Notes under the pieces: model-generated
Seen by the model: the letters and a program-made list of their open reading frames with translations, nothing else
Database searches by the model: none
Told to the model about the DNA's origin: nothing
Assembly (NCBI RefSeq): GCF_009800965.1
Contig: NZ_WUAF01000008.1
Span: forward strand, 1-64,000
Direction: 5' to 3'
Length of the DNA stretch: 64,000 nucleotides
From: Cognatazoarcus halotolerans
Lineage (GTDB): Bacteria; Pseudomonadota; Gammaproteobacteria; Burkholderiales; Rhodocyclaceae
Shown: positions 16,437 to 25,144 of the stretch, piece after piece
Layout: every line of letters begins with the position of its first letter
Numbering within the stretch: the stretch's first letter is position 1
Position numbers and translations under genes: made by a program

Positions 16437-17375
16437 TCAGTCTGCGGCCTCTCCCCTCCCGAGCACCCGTTGCACCCCGCTCACCACCGCCAGCACCAGC
16501 GCCCCGGCGAGTACGCCTGCCAGTGCGTTGAGCAGCATCGGTGCGAGCGCGCCCCAGAATCCGCCGAGTTGTTCGGCGACGTGAGCGATCCAGTGATGCG
16601 CTGGCGGGATGCCGTGGATGAGGATGCCGCCGCCGACCAGGAACATCGCGGCGGTGCCGGCCACCGAGAGGGCCCGCATCAGCCAGGGGGCGGCAATCAG
16701 GATACCGCGGCCGAGCTTGCGTAGCAGCGGTGCGGCGCCGCTGTCGCCACCGCGCTTGCTGAGATAGAGGCCGACGTCGTCGAGCTTGACGATGGCGGCG
16801 ACCACGCCATAAACGCCCAGGGTCATGATGACCGCGATGCCGGTCAGCACCGTGAGCTGGGTAGTGAAGGATGCATCGGCGACGGTGCCGAGGGTGATGG
16901 TGATGATCTCGGCCGAGAGAATGAAATCGGTGCGGATCGCGCCCTTGATCTTGTCCTTCTCGTAGGCGACCAGGTCGGTTGCGGGGTTGGTGAGCGCTTC
17001 GACCCGTTCGCCATGCCTGGCTTCATCGTCCTCGCCGCCGTGCAGAAACTTGTGGGCCAGCTTTTCGAAGCCCTCGAAACACAGGAATGCGCCACCCAGC
17101 ATCAGCAGCGGAACCACCGCCCATGGCGCGAACGCGCTGATCGCCAGCGCCGCCGGGACGAGGATGGCCTTGTTGCGCAATGAGCCCTTGGCAACCGCCC
17201 AGACCACCGGCAGTTCACGGTCGGCCGTAACCCCGGTGACCTGTTGGGCATTGAGGGCGAGGTCGTCGCCGAGTACGCCGGCGGTCTTCTTGGCGGCGAC
17301 CTTGGTGAGCAGTGCCACGTCGTCGAGCAGGGTGGCGATGTCGTCGATGAGCGCGAGCAGGCTGGATGCGGCCAT
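16437..17375 (-). CDS. YedI-like DUF808 inner-membrane protein
   Basis: A 312-residue protein of the DUF808/YedI family. The start MAASSLLALIDDIATLLDDV and the following LLTKVAAKKTAGVLGDDLAL are hallmark family sequence; HGGEDDEARHGERVEALTNP and DFILSAEIITITLG follow, with about six membrane helices. Length matches E. coli YedI (about 305). GGGAAA precedes the ATG. Function is unknown. It is the first of a long minus-strand block of core genes but separated from the HAD gene by 82 bases. Confidence 0.9.
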   Translation of the reverse strand: MAASSLLALIDDIATLLDDVALLTKVAAKKTAGVLGDDLALNAQQVTGVTADRELPVVWAVAKGSLRNKAILVPAALAISAFAPWAVVPLLMLGGAFLCFEGFEKLAHKFLHGGEDDEARHGERVEALTNPATDLVAYEKDKIKGAIRTDFILSAEIITITLGTVADASFTTQLTVLTGIAVIMTLGVYGVVAAIVKLDDVGLYLSKRGGDSGAAPLLRKLGRGILIAAPWLMRALSVAGTAAMFLVGGGILIHGIPPAHHWIAHVAEQLGGFWGALAPMLLNALAGVLAGALVLAVVSGVQRVLGRGEAAD

Positions 17376-17457
17376 GCTGGATTTCCCGTGATACCTGCCG
17401 CATCAGCGGCTGAAGCCCGCCATGTTAACGGCTCACGCGCGGGACATGGGTAAACAG

Positions 17458-18141
17458 TTATGAATTGCCGCGACCCGCGGCCAGCGCGGTGGCGACCTCG
17501 AAGAGGTCCTTCATGACCGGCACGCCTCGGGCGAGCACGTCTTCGGCTGGGCTGAGCATGTCGGGCACCATCACCACCCGCGCACCCGCCGCGAGCCCGC
17601 CGCGCACGCCGGTGTTGGAGTCCTCGAGTACCAGACAGTCGGCGATCGGCACGTCGATGAGCTGCGCAGCGGCAAGGTAGATGTCGGGCGCCGGCTTGCC
17701 GGCGCTGACCTCGTCGCCACCGACCACGCCGCTCAGGCGCTCGAGCAGCCCGGTATGGGCAAGCTTGGGCAGGGCGCGGCTGCGGCGGGTGGAGGTGGCC
17801 ACCGCGCGCGGCAGGCCGAGTTGCTCGATCAGGTCGAAAAGCTCGTGCACGCCGGGCTTGAGCGGAAAGCGGCCTTCTTCGATGGCGATCTCGTAGCGTC
17901 GCCCGAATTCGGCCTGGTGCGCCTCGATCGGGAAGTCCGGGCCGAAGGCATCGCGCAGCAGCTGGTAGCCGTCGCGCGAGTTGCTGCCGATCATGCGCAT
18001 GGCCACGTCATGGTCCCACGGCAGCCCGAGGTGCAGGCTGGATTCGCGGCCGAGTTCATAGGCGATGCGCTCGGAGTCGAGCAGCAGGCCGTCCATGTCA
18101 AAGATGACGGCGCGGATTGAAGACGGATCGAAGCGTGTCAT
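17458..18141 (-). CDS. HAD-family phosphatase (beta-phosphoglucomutase-like)
   Basis: A 227-residue cytoplasmic hydrolase. Motif I is IFDMDGLLLDSE with the nucleophilic and acid/base aspartates, motif II is ATSTRR, motif III lies at GKPAPDIYL, and motif IV is CLVLEDSNTGVRGGLAAG. The helical cap between residues 18 and 85 makes it subfamily IA. The four-base overlap with the upstream UbiA-family gene (18138-18141) implies translational coupling. The substrate is probably a small sugar phosphate or similar; it cannot be fixed from sequence. Confidence 0.88.
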   Translation of the reverse strand: MTRFDPSSIRAVIFDMDGLLLDSERIAYELGRESSLHLGLPWDHDVAMRMIGSNSRDGYQLLRDAFGPDFPIEAHQAEFGRRYEIAIEEGRFPLKPGVHELFDLIEQLGLPRAVATSTRRSRALPKLAHTGLLERLSGVVGGDEVSAGKPAPDIYLAAAQLIDVPIADCLVLEDSNTGVRGGLAAGARVVMVPDMLSPAEDVLARGVPVMKDLFEVATALAAGRGNS

Positions 18142-19091
18142 TGCAGGTTGAGCGGCATGCGTCCGAAGGCCAGGGTGGCAGCGAGGATCAGGCCGTGCAG
18201 GTTGGTGGCGGCGATGGTGAGCTTGATTGCCGGGGTGAGTTCCGAGGGCGTGCCGGCGTGTTCAATCAAGAGCTTCGCTGCGCGAAAGGAAAGAATCAGG
18301 GTGAACGCCGCTGCGGCGCAGGCCTGCGGCAGGTTGTAGCGGCCCACCTGCAGGAACAGCCAGCCGTAGGCGACGAGCGCGATCAGCAGGTAGCCCCACT
18401 TGGCTGTTTGCGCGCCGAGCCGCACCACCAGGGTTCGCTTGCCGGCGCGGGCATCGGCGCTGCGGTCGGGGAACTGGTTGATGAACAGCAGGTTGGCGAC
18501 CAGCAGCGCGTAGGACAGGCCGGCCAGTGCGGGCGTGGCGGCAAATTCTCCGCGCTGGACGAAGTCGGTGCCGACCACCACCAGCAGCCAGCCCGCGGCA
18601 ATCGCCACCTCGCCAAGCCCGCGGCTCATCAGGCGCAGCGGCGGTGCCGAATAGGCCCAGCCCACCACGAGGCCGGCAAGGCCGATCCAGATCAGGCCGC
18701 CGCCGCTGTGCCAGGCGAGCCACAGCCCGGCGGGAACCACCGTTGCCAGCAGGCCGTAGCCGAGCGCCGCCGTCTCGCGCATGCTCAGCACGCCGTTCTG
18801 GATGAAGCGACTGCCGCCGGTGAAGGGGAAGAGTCGCTCGGTGTTGACCGCATCGCTGCCATTCTCGGCGTCGTGGTAGTCGTTGATGACGTTGACGCCG
18901 GCATGGGCGACCAGTGCGAACACGATGGTGAGGGTCGCACTGGCCGCGTTGAGCGTCACGCCGCCCGCGTGCGCCGAGGCCAGGCCGATCAGGCACGCGA
19001 CCAGGGTCACGCTCAGAAAGGCCGGGCGGGTTGCCAAGAAGTAGCGCAGTGGCGGCGAGGGGAGTGCGGCGAGTGAGGGTTCTGCGGGCAT
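18138..19091 (-). CDS. UbiA-superfamily prenyltransferase (MenA-like)
   Basis: A 317-residue, nine-helix membrane prenyltransferase. The first Asp-rich motif is NDYHDAENGSDAVN and the second is NQFPDRSADARAGKRTL followed by VVRLG; both match the MenA branch (1,4-dihydroxy-2-naphthoate polyprenyltransferase) better than 4-hydroxybenzoate UbiA. No other menaquinone gene is in the window and the organism clearly makes ubiquinone, so the acceptor is uncertain. The stop overlaps the start of the HAD gene, and the cold-shock/DUF1294 gene ends 12 bases upstream, so the three may form an operon. Confidence 0.82.
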   Translation of the reverse strand: MPAEPSLAALPSPPLRYFLATRPAFLSVTLVACLIGLASAHAGGVTLNAASATLTIVFALVAHAGVNVINDYHDAENGSDAVNTERLFPFTGGSRFIQNGVLSMRETAALGYGLLATVVPAGLWLAWHSGGGLIWIGLAGLVVGWAYSAPPLRLMSRGLGEVAIAAGWLLVVVGTDFVQRGEFAATPALAGLSYALLVANLLFINQFPDRSADARAGKRTLVVRLGAQTAKWGYLLIALVAYGWLFLQVGRYNLPQACAAAAFTLILSFRAAKLLIEHAGTPSELTPAIKLTIAATNLHGLILAATLAFGRMPLNLQ

Positions 19092-19103
19092 TGGTCAGGA
19101 AGC

Positions 19104-19706
19104 TCAGATGATCGGTCCCGCCTTGCCGAACCACAGCAGGGCGACGGTTTCGAGCACGGCGATGATCCGGAAGGGGTAGTAGAAGGCCTTCTTCGAGGAT
19201 TTGTGGCGGAACAACTGCTGGGCGGCAAGGGCGCCCAACCAGCCGACGGCGCTGATCGCCAGCAACTCTGCTTCCGGCGTGCGACGCGCGTCACGCTGGG
19301 CCCGGCGCTTGTCGATGTTGTACATGACAAAGGCGAGCAGGCTGCCAACGGCGAGTGCCGCGAAGGACCAGGCCGGCAGGCGCCGCTCGAGCACGTTCCA
19401 TGAGAGCGCCGCGCACACTGCCGCGGCCAGCGCCCAGTCGATCGCGAAGCTGCGGGAGCCGCCGCTGCGCGCGGGTGTCGCGGCCACTTTCCGGTGCTGG
19501 TCGGCGTAGCGCACCTGCACTGCGCGCGGGCCCTTGCCGGCGGGGGTGTCGACCTCGAAGGTCACGCGGTCTCCCATCTGTGGCCGCCGGCCGTGGCCGG
19601 CGATCGACTTGATATGCACGAAATATCGCTGGTCGGAGCCGGGTACCGTGGCAAAGCCGAAACCGCGCGCATCGTTCCACTCGATGATCTGACCGTTGTA
19701 GCGCAT
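19104..19706 (-). CDS. Cold-shock domain plus DUF1294 membrane protein
   Basis: A 200-residue fusion. Residues 1-66 are a cold-shock nucleic-acid-binding domain (GQIIEWNDARGFGFATVPG, RYFVHIKSI; the two RNP motifs are recognisable). Residues 85-200 hold three hydrophobic helices and the DUF1294 signature NIDKRRAQRDARRTPEAEL, then GWLGALAAQQLFRHKS and KKAFYYPF. The combination is known in proteobacteria and would tether an RNA- or ssDNA-binding domain to the inner membrane. It lies 15 bases after the RNase G stop, so it may be expressed with that RNA-processing gene. Its role is not established. Confidence 0.88.
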   Translation of the reverse strand: MRYNGQIIEWNDARGFGFATVPGSDQRYFVHIKSIAGHGRRPQMGDRVTFEVDTPAGKGPRAVQVRYADQHRKVAATPARSGGSRSFAIDWALAAAVCAALSWNVLERRLPAWSFAALAVGSLLAFVMYNIDKRRAQRDARRTPEAELLAISAVGWLGALAAQQLFRHKSSKKAFYYPFRIIAVLETVALLWFGKAGPII

Positions 19707-19721
19707 TCTCGCGGGGCCTCG

Positions 19722-21176
19722 TTACAGCAGCACGATGTCGTACTGCTCCTGGCCGTAGCTGGCCTCGGGGTGCAGCGAGATGGTCTTGTCGATGAAGTCG
19801 GAGAGCATCGCCAGCGCCTGCGATTCCTCGTCATGGAAGAGATCGATCACGTTCGGCGCGGCAAGAACGCGGAACTCGCGGGCGTTGAACTGGCGTGCCT
19901 CGCGCAGCAGCTCGCGCAGGATCTCGTAGCACACCGTGCGGGCGGTCTTGACCTCGCCGCGACCGTCGCAGGTGGGGCAGGATTCGCACAGCAGGTGGGC
20001 CAGCGACTCGCGGGTGCGCTTGCGGGTCATCTCCACCAGGCCGAGCTGGGTGAAGCCCGAGACGCTCATCTTGGTGTGGTCCTTGGCGAGCGCCTTGCGG
20101 AACTCGTCGAGCACCGCGTCGCGGTGCTCCGCGCTTTCCATGTCGATGAAGTCGACGATGATGATGCCGCCGAGGTTGCGCATGCGCAGCTGGCGCGCGA
20201 TCGTCTGCGCAGCTTCGAGGTTGGTCTTGAAGATGGTGTCGTCGAAGTTGCGCGCGCCGACGAAGCCGCCGGTGTTCACGTCGACCGTGGTCATCGCCTC
20301 GGTCTGGTCCATGATCAGGTAGCCGCCGGACTTGAGGTCCACCCGGCGGGCCAGGGCCTTCTCGATCTCGTCCTCCACGCCGTAGAGGTCGAAGAGCGGC
20401 CGCTCGCCCACGTAATGGACCAGCAGCGGCAACACCTTGGGCATGTATTCCTGGGCGAAGGCGGTGAGCTTCTGGAAGTTTTCCCGCGAGTCGATCTGGA
20501 TACGGCTGGTCTCGTCGCCGACCAGATCGCGCAGCACCCGCTGGCCCAGGGTCAGGTCCTGATAGAGGACCTTGGGCGGGAAGGCGCCGACGGTGCGACT
20601 GCCGATTTCTGCCCAGATCTTGCGCAGATAGGTGATGTCGGCCAGCAGTTCCTCGTCCGAGGCGGATTCCGCCATGGTGCGCACGATGAAGCCGCCCGGC
20701 TCGTCCTCGGGGACCAGGCGCATGAGGCGCTCGCGCAGCTGTTCGCGTTCGGTTTCGTCCTCGATGCGCTGCGAAATGCCGATGTGCTTTTCCTGGGGCA
20801 GGTAGACCAGCATCCGACCGGCGATGCTGATCTGCGTCGATAGCCGCGCACCCTTGGTGCCGAGCGGGTCCTTGAGCACCTGCACGGTGATGTTCTGGCC
20901 TTCGATCAGGATGCGTTCGATCGGCTTGGGACCGTCACCATTGTGGCGCTCGCTCCAGATGTCCGCGACATGGAGGAAGGCGGTGCGTTCGAGGCCGATG
21001 TCGATGAACGCGGACTGCATGCCGGGCAACACCCGCACGACCCTGCCGAGATAGATGTTGCCGACGATGCCGCGGCTGGCGGTGCGTTCGACGTGGAGCT
21101 CCTGCGCGACGCCGTGCTGCATCAGCGCGACACGGGTTTCCTGCGGCGTGAAATTGATCAGAAATTCTTCGGCCAT
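19722..21176 (-). CDS. rng: Ribonuclease G
   Basis: A 484-residue endoribonuclease of the RNase E/G family. It begins EEFLINFTPQETRVALMQHG, contains the S1 RNA-binding part (GNIYLGRVVRVLPGMQSAFID), the 5'-sensor and DNase I-like region with catalytic aspartates in TTVDVNTGGFVG and VDFIDMES, and the zinc-link cysteines in SCPTCDGRG. It lacks the long C-terminal scaffold of RNase E. The ATG at 21176 follows AGAAGAA. RNase G trims the 5' end of 16S rRNA and degrades mRNAs. It follows maf, a common order in betaproteobacteria. Confidence 0.95.
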   Translation of the reverse strand: MAEEFLINFTPQETRVALMQHGVAQELHVERTASRGIVGNIYLGRVVRVLPGMQSAFIDIGLERTAFLHVADIWSERHNGDGPKPIERILIEGQNITVQVLKDPLGTKGARLSTQISIAGRMLVYLPQEKHIGISQRIEDETEREQLRERLMRLVPEDEPGGFIVRTMAESASDEELLADITYLRKIWAEIGSRTVGAFPPKVLYQDLTLGQRVLRDLVGDETSRIQIDSRENFQKLTAFAQEYMPKVLPLLVHYVGERPLFDLYGVEDEIEKALARRVDLKSGGYLIMDQTEAMTTVDVNTGGFVGARNFDDTIFKTNLEAAQTIARQLRMRNLGGIIIVDFIDMESAEHRDAVLDEFRKALAKDHTKMSVSGFTQLGLVEMTRKRTRESLAHLLCESCPTCDGRGEVKTARTVCYEILRELLREARQFNAREFRVLAAPNVIDLFHDEESQALAMLSDFIDKTISLHPEASYGQEQYDIVLL

Positions 21177-21254
21177 ACGGGCTTCTTCTAAATGGGGGAT
21201 GGGAAAGGAGCCCCGCCCCTTGCCTATCACTCATCATGACTTCGTCATTTCGGC

Positions 21255-21878
21255 TCAGATCAGCGGGTAGTCGAACTCCTTGAGCAGTTCCGCGGTTTCG
21301 AACAGAGGGAGCCCCATGATGCCGCTGTAGCTGCCACGGATCTCCTCGATGAACATCGCCGCGCGTCCCTGGATGCCATAGGCGCCGGCCTTGTCCATGG
21401 GTTCGCCGCTGTCGGCATAGTGGCGAATCTCCGTATCGCCGAGTGTGCGGAAACGGACGTCGCTGACGTTGAGACGGTAGCGGGTACGACTGCCGTTGCT
21501 GATCGCCACTGCCGTCAGTATCCGGTGGCTGCGTCCCGAGAGTCTGCGCAGGATGGCGGCCGCATCGGCCGCATCGGCCGGCTTGCCGATGATCTCGCCG
21601 TCGAGCTCGAGCGTGGTGTCGGCCGCCAGCATCGGCGCGGGCGGCAGGTGGCGCCACTGCAGTCGGCGGATGCCCGATTCGGCCTTGGTCAGCGCGAGCC
21701 GGACGACGTATCGTTCGACATCCTCGTTCGTGTAAGGGGTCTCGTTCACATCGGCATCTTCACCGCGCTCGCCGCCACGAAAGGTCAGTACCTCGAAATG
21801 CACCCCGATCTGTCTCAATAACTCCCGTCGTCGCGGGCTGCGGGACGCAAGGTAGATGTACGACGGAACGAGCGGCAT
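21255..21878 (-). CDS. maf: Maf-family nucleotide pyrophosphatase
   Basis: A 207-residue protein starting PSYIYLASRSPRRRELLRQIG, with the SxSPRR substrate loop typical of Maf/YceF/YhdE enzymes, then ADTTLELDGEIIGKP, SGRSHRILTAVAI and DKAGAYGIQG. These hydrolyse non-canonical or excess nucleoside triphosphates to monophosphates. The ATG at 21876-21878 is chosen because the family motif begins there. Insertions around residue 40 (RGGERGEDADVNETPY) are common in this branch. It is in the core run rng-maf-rlmH-rsfS-nadD. Confidence 0.93.
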   Translation of the reverse strand: MPLVPSYIYLASRSPRRRELLRQIGVHFEVLTFRGGERGEDADVNETPYTNEDVERYVVRLALTKAESGIRRLQWRHLPPAPMLAADTTLELDGEIIGKPADAADAAAILRRLSGRSHRILTAVAISNGSRTRYRLNVSDVRFRTLGDTEIRHYADSGEPMDKAGAYGIQGRAAMFIEEIRGSYSGIMGLPLFETAELLKEFDYPLI

Positions 21879-21972
21879 GAAGACTCCTGCGCGAACGGAT
21901 GATCCCGCGATTCTAACCCGTGGTGCTGCCGAGCCGGTCAGGCCTTGATCGTCTGGCGCGGCGGTGCCGCGG

Positions 21973-22443
21973 CTACTCGCGGTGGTAGGGGTGGCCCTTG
22001 TGCAGCGACCACGCGCGATAGAGCGCCTCGGCGAGCAGCGGGCGCACCAGCGCATGTGGCAGGGTCAGGCTGGAGAGACGCAGGCGCTCATGCGCGCCCG
22101 CCTTGATCTCCGGGGCGAGTCCGTCCGGTCCGCCGATCAGCAGGGCGATGTCTTCGCCGAGCCCCTGCCACTGCTCCAGCCGCCGGGCGAGCTTGACGGT
22201 GGTGAGGTCGTCGCCGCGTTCATCGAGGATGACCCTGCGGCAGCGTTGTGGCAGCGCCGCCTCGAGCCGCTGCGCCTCGGCGGCCATCATCGCTTCCACG
22301 GTCTTGCCGGTGGTGCGGGGCTCAGCCTTGACCTCGATGAGCTGCAGCGGCATCTCGCGCGGCATGCGTCTTGCGAACTCGTCGAACCCCGCGCTCACCC
22401 AGTCCGGCATGCGGGTGCCGACCGCCACGACCAGCAGCTTCAC
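21973..22443 (-). CDS. rlmH: 23S rRNA (pseudouridine1915-N3)-methyltransferase
   Basis: A 156-residue SPOUT methyltransferase, exactly the usual RlmH length. It starts [16 protein letters not shown] and carries the SAM-binding knot motifs [12 protein letters not shown] and [23 protein letters not shown], ending KGHPYHRE as in the family. It methylates helix 69 of the 50S subunit during late assembly. The rsfS gene ends 7 bases upstream, so the two are co-transcribed, as in most bacteria. Confidence 0.97.
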   Translation of the reverse strand: MKLLVVAVGTRMPDWVSAGFDEFARRMPREMPLQLIEVKAEPRTTGKTVEAMMAAEAQRLEAALPQRCRRVILDERGDDLTTVKLARRLEQWQGLGEDIALLIGGPDGLAPEIKAGAHERLRLSSLTLPHALVRPLLAEALYRAWSLHKGHPYHRE

Positions 22444-22450
22444 CCGCGGC

Positions 22451-22822
22451 CTATTCCGAGGCGTCGGCGGTGGCGTCGGAGAGCTTGCGGCGTTTTGCCG
22501 GGGTGGTGGCCCACAGCTCTTCGAGGTTGTAGTACTGGCGCACGACGGGCAGCATCACATGCACCACGATGGCGCCCAGATCGACCAGGACCCATTCGCC
22601 GGATTCCTCGCCTTCGACGCTGATCACTTCACCGCCCGCGGCCTTGACCTTTTCCTGGACGTTGCTGGCCAGCGAGCGGGTCTGCCGGTTGGAGTCGCCG
22701 CTGGCGATCACGATGCGATCGAACAGCGCGGTGAGTTTGGTGGTGTTGATCACCTCGATGTCCTTGCCCTTGATCTCCTCGAGGGCGGCGACGACGATTT
22801 TCTGCAGCTTGCGTATATCCAT
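22451..22822 (-). CDS. rsfS: Ribosome silencing factor
   Basis: A 123-residue RsfS (YbeB/Iojap) protein. Family signatures are [32 protein letters not shown] and [16 protein letters not shown], followed by YYNLEELW. It binds ribosomal protein uL14 and blocks subunit joining in starvation. A C-terminal tail [17 protein letters not shown] is longer than in E. coli. The ATG at 22822 lies 4 bases after the nadD stop, indicating one transcript. Confidence 0.96.
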   Translation of the reverse strand: MDIRKLQKIVVAALEEIKGKDIEVINTTKLTALFDRIVIASGDSNRQTRSLASNVQEKVKAAGGEVISVEGEESGEWVLVDLGAIVVHVMLPVVRQYYNLEELWATTPAKRRKLSDATADASE

Positions 22823-22826
22823 TGTT

Positions 22827-23501
22827 TCAGCGGTAGAGAGAATGCTTGTCAATATAGTCAAGAACCGGATCGGGCAGCAAATAGCGTGCGCTGTGGCCGC
22901 CGGCGAGAAGATCACGGATCAGCGATGCGGAAATCGCCAGCGGAGTCATGTCGAAGGGCACCACCCGACCGGCCGGTGCCGCTGCAAGCGTGGTGATGTC
23001 GTCGGTGATGCGGCCACGGCAGGCAGCGTCGAGCTCGGCCGAGAGTGTGCCCGGCCAGCGTCGGCCGTGGGGTGCATAGCCCGGACGGTTGGCAACGGCG
23101 ATGTGGGCCAGGCCGAAGAGCTCGTGCCAGCGATGCCAGCTCGGCAGGCCTTCGAAGGCATCCGCGCCGAGGATCAGGACCAGCGGCTGGCGCGGGCCGA
23201 GCTCGGCACGGATGCGCTCGAGCGTGAGCACCGTGTAGCTGCGTACCGTGGCCTGAACTTCGCCATCGTCCACCTCGAACATCGGGTTTCCCGCCGCGGC
23301 CAGCCGGCTCATCGCGAGGCGGTGTTCGGAGGCCGAGCTGGGCGTGTCGCGGTGAGGGGGCTGGCCGGCAGGGATCAGTCGCACCCCCGCCAGGCCCAGC
23401 GCCTCGCGCGCTTCTTCGGCGAGACGCAGGTGGCCGAGATGGATCGGGTCGAAGGTGCCGCCGAGCAGGCCGAGCGGGGCGGGCTCAGGGGCGCGTGGCA
23501 T
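22827..23501 (-). CDS. nadD: Nicotinate-nucleotide adenylyltransferase
   Basis: A 224-residue nucleotidyltransferase of NAD synthesis. The adenylyl-binding motif GGTFDPIHLGHLRLAEEA is complete, and the C-terminal ISASLIRDLL provides the second ATP-binding motif (family ISSTxIR). It converts nicotinate mononucleotide to deamido-NAD. The ATG at 23501 overlaps the end of the upstream membrane-protein gene by 17 bases; an earlier start at 23540 would lengthen the overlap. With rsfS and rlmH it forms the usual operon. Confidence 0.95.
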   Translation of the reverse strand: MPRAPEPAPLGLLGGTFDPIHLGHLRLAEEAREALGLAGVRLIPAGQPPHRDTPSSASEHRLAMSRLAAAGNPMFEVDDGEVQATVRSYTVLTLERIRAELGPRQPLVLILGADAFEGLPSWHRWHELFGLAHIAVANRPGYAPHGRRWPGTLSAELDAACRGRITDDITTLAAAPAGRVVPFDMTPLAISASLIRDLLAGGHSARYLLPDPVLDYIDKHSLYR

Positions 23502-24264
23502 CCAGTACTTCCTGCGCGTCGCCGAACACATCGCGCGCATTCGGGTAGAAGGTGGCGAACACGATCGGGATCATGATCAGCGGCATCGGTACCGAAGCGA
23601 GTGCGCCGAGGGTCGGCGAAACCAGGCTCAGCAGCCCGACCAGTATGCCGGGCAGAACGCCACCGACCACGAACAGGCCGAGCGAATAGACGAACATCGC
23701 TCGCCAGTTGCGGGCACAGGCGACGAAGCTGAAGAACAGGGATTTGGGAGCCGGGAGATGATGCCAGCCGGCCAGCAGCGGGGCGAACCAGTACGCCATC
23801 ATCACTGGCGTGGAAAGGGTGATGCCGGTGAGCATGGCGAAAGTGAAGCGCGGGTCATCGGACAGGCTTGAATCGATCTTGCGGGTGCCGGTCATCACTT
23901 CCACCAGCAACCCGCCATCCACCAGGCCGGTGGCCAGCAGCGCCAGCAGCGACGCGATCAGGTAGATCCCGCCAATCGTCAGCAATGACTGCAGGTTGGT
24001 GCGGAATCCCGAGAACATCAGATCCGGCCCCCCTTTCTGCCCGCGGGCGATGCCGCGTGCCCCGTTGAGCACACCGAGGGAGAGGGCGGGCATCAGCAAT
24101 GTGGCGAGCGGTTGGCCGATGAACGGCAGAAGACTCACGACCAGCAGGATCAGCAAGTAACCGAAGGTGAGGAAGGTCATGAGCGCCGGGTTGCGCTTCC
24201 ACAGTCGGAAGCCCTCGACGATCCAGAGCCAGCCGCGGCTTGCCGGAAGCGTGTTGAGTTGCAT
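23485..24264 (-). CDS. BPSS1780-like membrane protein, copy 1
   Basis: A 259-residue inner-membrane protein with about six hydrophobic helices. The start PASRGWLWIVEGFRLWKRNP and the C-terminal FYPNARDVFGD fit the BPSS1780 family found in betaproteobacteria upstream of core genes. Function unknown. It is preceded 3 bases away by a diverged paralogue (24268-25047) sharing the organisation and the C-terminal YRDVFGD/ARDVFGD element. Confidence 0.8.
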   Translation of the reverse strand: MQLNTLPASRGWLWIVEGFRLWKRNPALMTFLTFGYLLILLVVSLLPFIGQPLATLLMPALSLGVLNGARGIARGQKGGPDLMFSGFRTNLQSLLTIGGIYLIASLLALLATGLVDGGLLVEVMTGTRKIDSSLSDDPRFTFAMLTGITLSTPVMMAYWFAPLLAGWHHLPAPKSLFFSFVACARNWRAMFVYSLGLFVVGGVLPGILVGLLSLVSPTLGALASVPMPLIMIPIVFATFYPNARDVFGDAQEVLDATRP

Positions 24265-24267
24265 CGC

Positions 24268-25047
24268 TCAACCCTCCGTCGCGGGCTTTTCGGGCAGCGC
24301 CGGCAAATCGCCGAACACGTCCCGGTACGATGCATGCACGGTACCGGCCATGACCGGCACCAGCACCAGCATCCCCAGCCCCGCGGGCAGCATGGCCAGC
24401 CAGATCAGCACATAGAGGATCACCGCCATGAGACTGAACGGCAGCACGTTCCGGATGCAGGCTTCCACCGACAGCTGCATTGCCTCGAGCGGGGCAACGT
24501 CATGGAAGAGCACCAGTGCCGGGGCGAACCACAGCGCCATGATCAGTCCCACCCAGAGGACCATGAACACGGCGCTGCCGAGCACCACGCCGCCCAGTGT
24601 CAGACCCATGCCGGCGAGCGCGCCAAGCACGTAGCCGGTGAGCGCGGCGCTGCCGCCGACCAGGGCGCCGACGAGGCCGGCCAGCAGCCCGCCGAGCAGG
24701 TAGAAGATGCCGACCATCAGAAGATTGCCGGCGTGGCGCCGCAGGCCGATGAACAGGCCGGAAACCTTCACCGGACGTCCCGCACCGGTTTCCGCAGCGG
24801 TCCACAGCATGCCCGCGGAGAGGACCGGGAAGGCCACCAGCACCACGGCCCAACCGAGCAGCGGCACGACCCCCACGGCGAAAAGTATCGCCATGAACAG
24901 CAGCGTCTGCAGCAGCCAGATACCCGGTGCGCCCATGAACAGGCGCCATCCGGAGGAGAGCCAGTCGATGCAATGGCGGGCACCCACCGCATGCGGTTCA
25001 GGGTGGCGCCAGCTGCGACTCGGGCGGGTGGAAGTGTCTTGATTCAT
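24268..25047 (-). CDS. BPSS1780-like membrane protein, copy 2
   Basis: A 259-residue protein of the same length and layout as its downstream neighbour, with a longer hydrophilic N-terminus, the motif ARHCIDWLSSGWRLFMGAP, six or so membrane helices including Gly/Leu-rich LLAGLVGALVGGSAALTGYV, and the shared HASYRDVFGD near the end. The 3-base gap between the two genes indicates a tandem duplication kept in one operon, perhaps forming a heteromeric membrane complex. No function is known. Confidence 0.8.
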   Translation of the reverse strand: MNQDTSTRPSRSWRHPEPHAVGARHCIDWLSSGWRLFMGAPGIWLLQTLLFMAILFAVGVVPLLGWAVVLVAFPVLSAGMLWTAAETGAGRPVKVSGLFIGLRRHAGNLLMVGIFYLLGGLLAGLVGALVGGSAALTGYVLGALAGMGLTLGGVVLGSAVFMVLWVGLIMALWFAPALVLFHDVAPLEAMQLSVEACIRNVLPFSLMAVILYVLIWLAMLPAGLGMLVLVPVMAGTVHASYRDVFGDLPALPEKPATEG

Positions 25048-25144
25048 GCAAAGTGTCTTGAAACGACGGCGAAGTCCGCGTGCGTCGATGCTAACAGCAA
25101 GCTTCGTGCCGATTCAAACTGCCACCGCGCAGCTGCTTTCCGCC

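Noticed and set aside
19494-20843. A 449-codon frame antisense to RNase G
   Set aside because: RNase G is certain; the opposite frame is a composition artefact.
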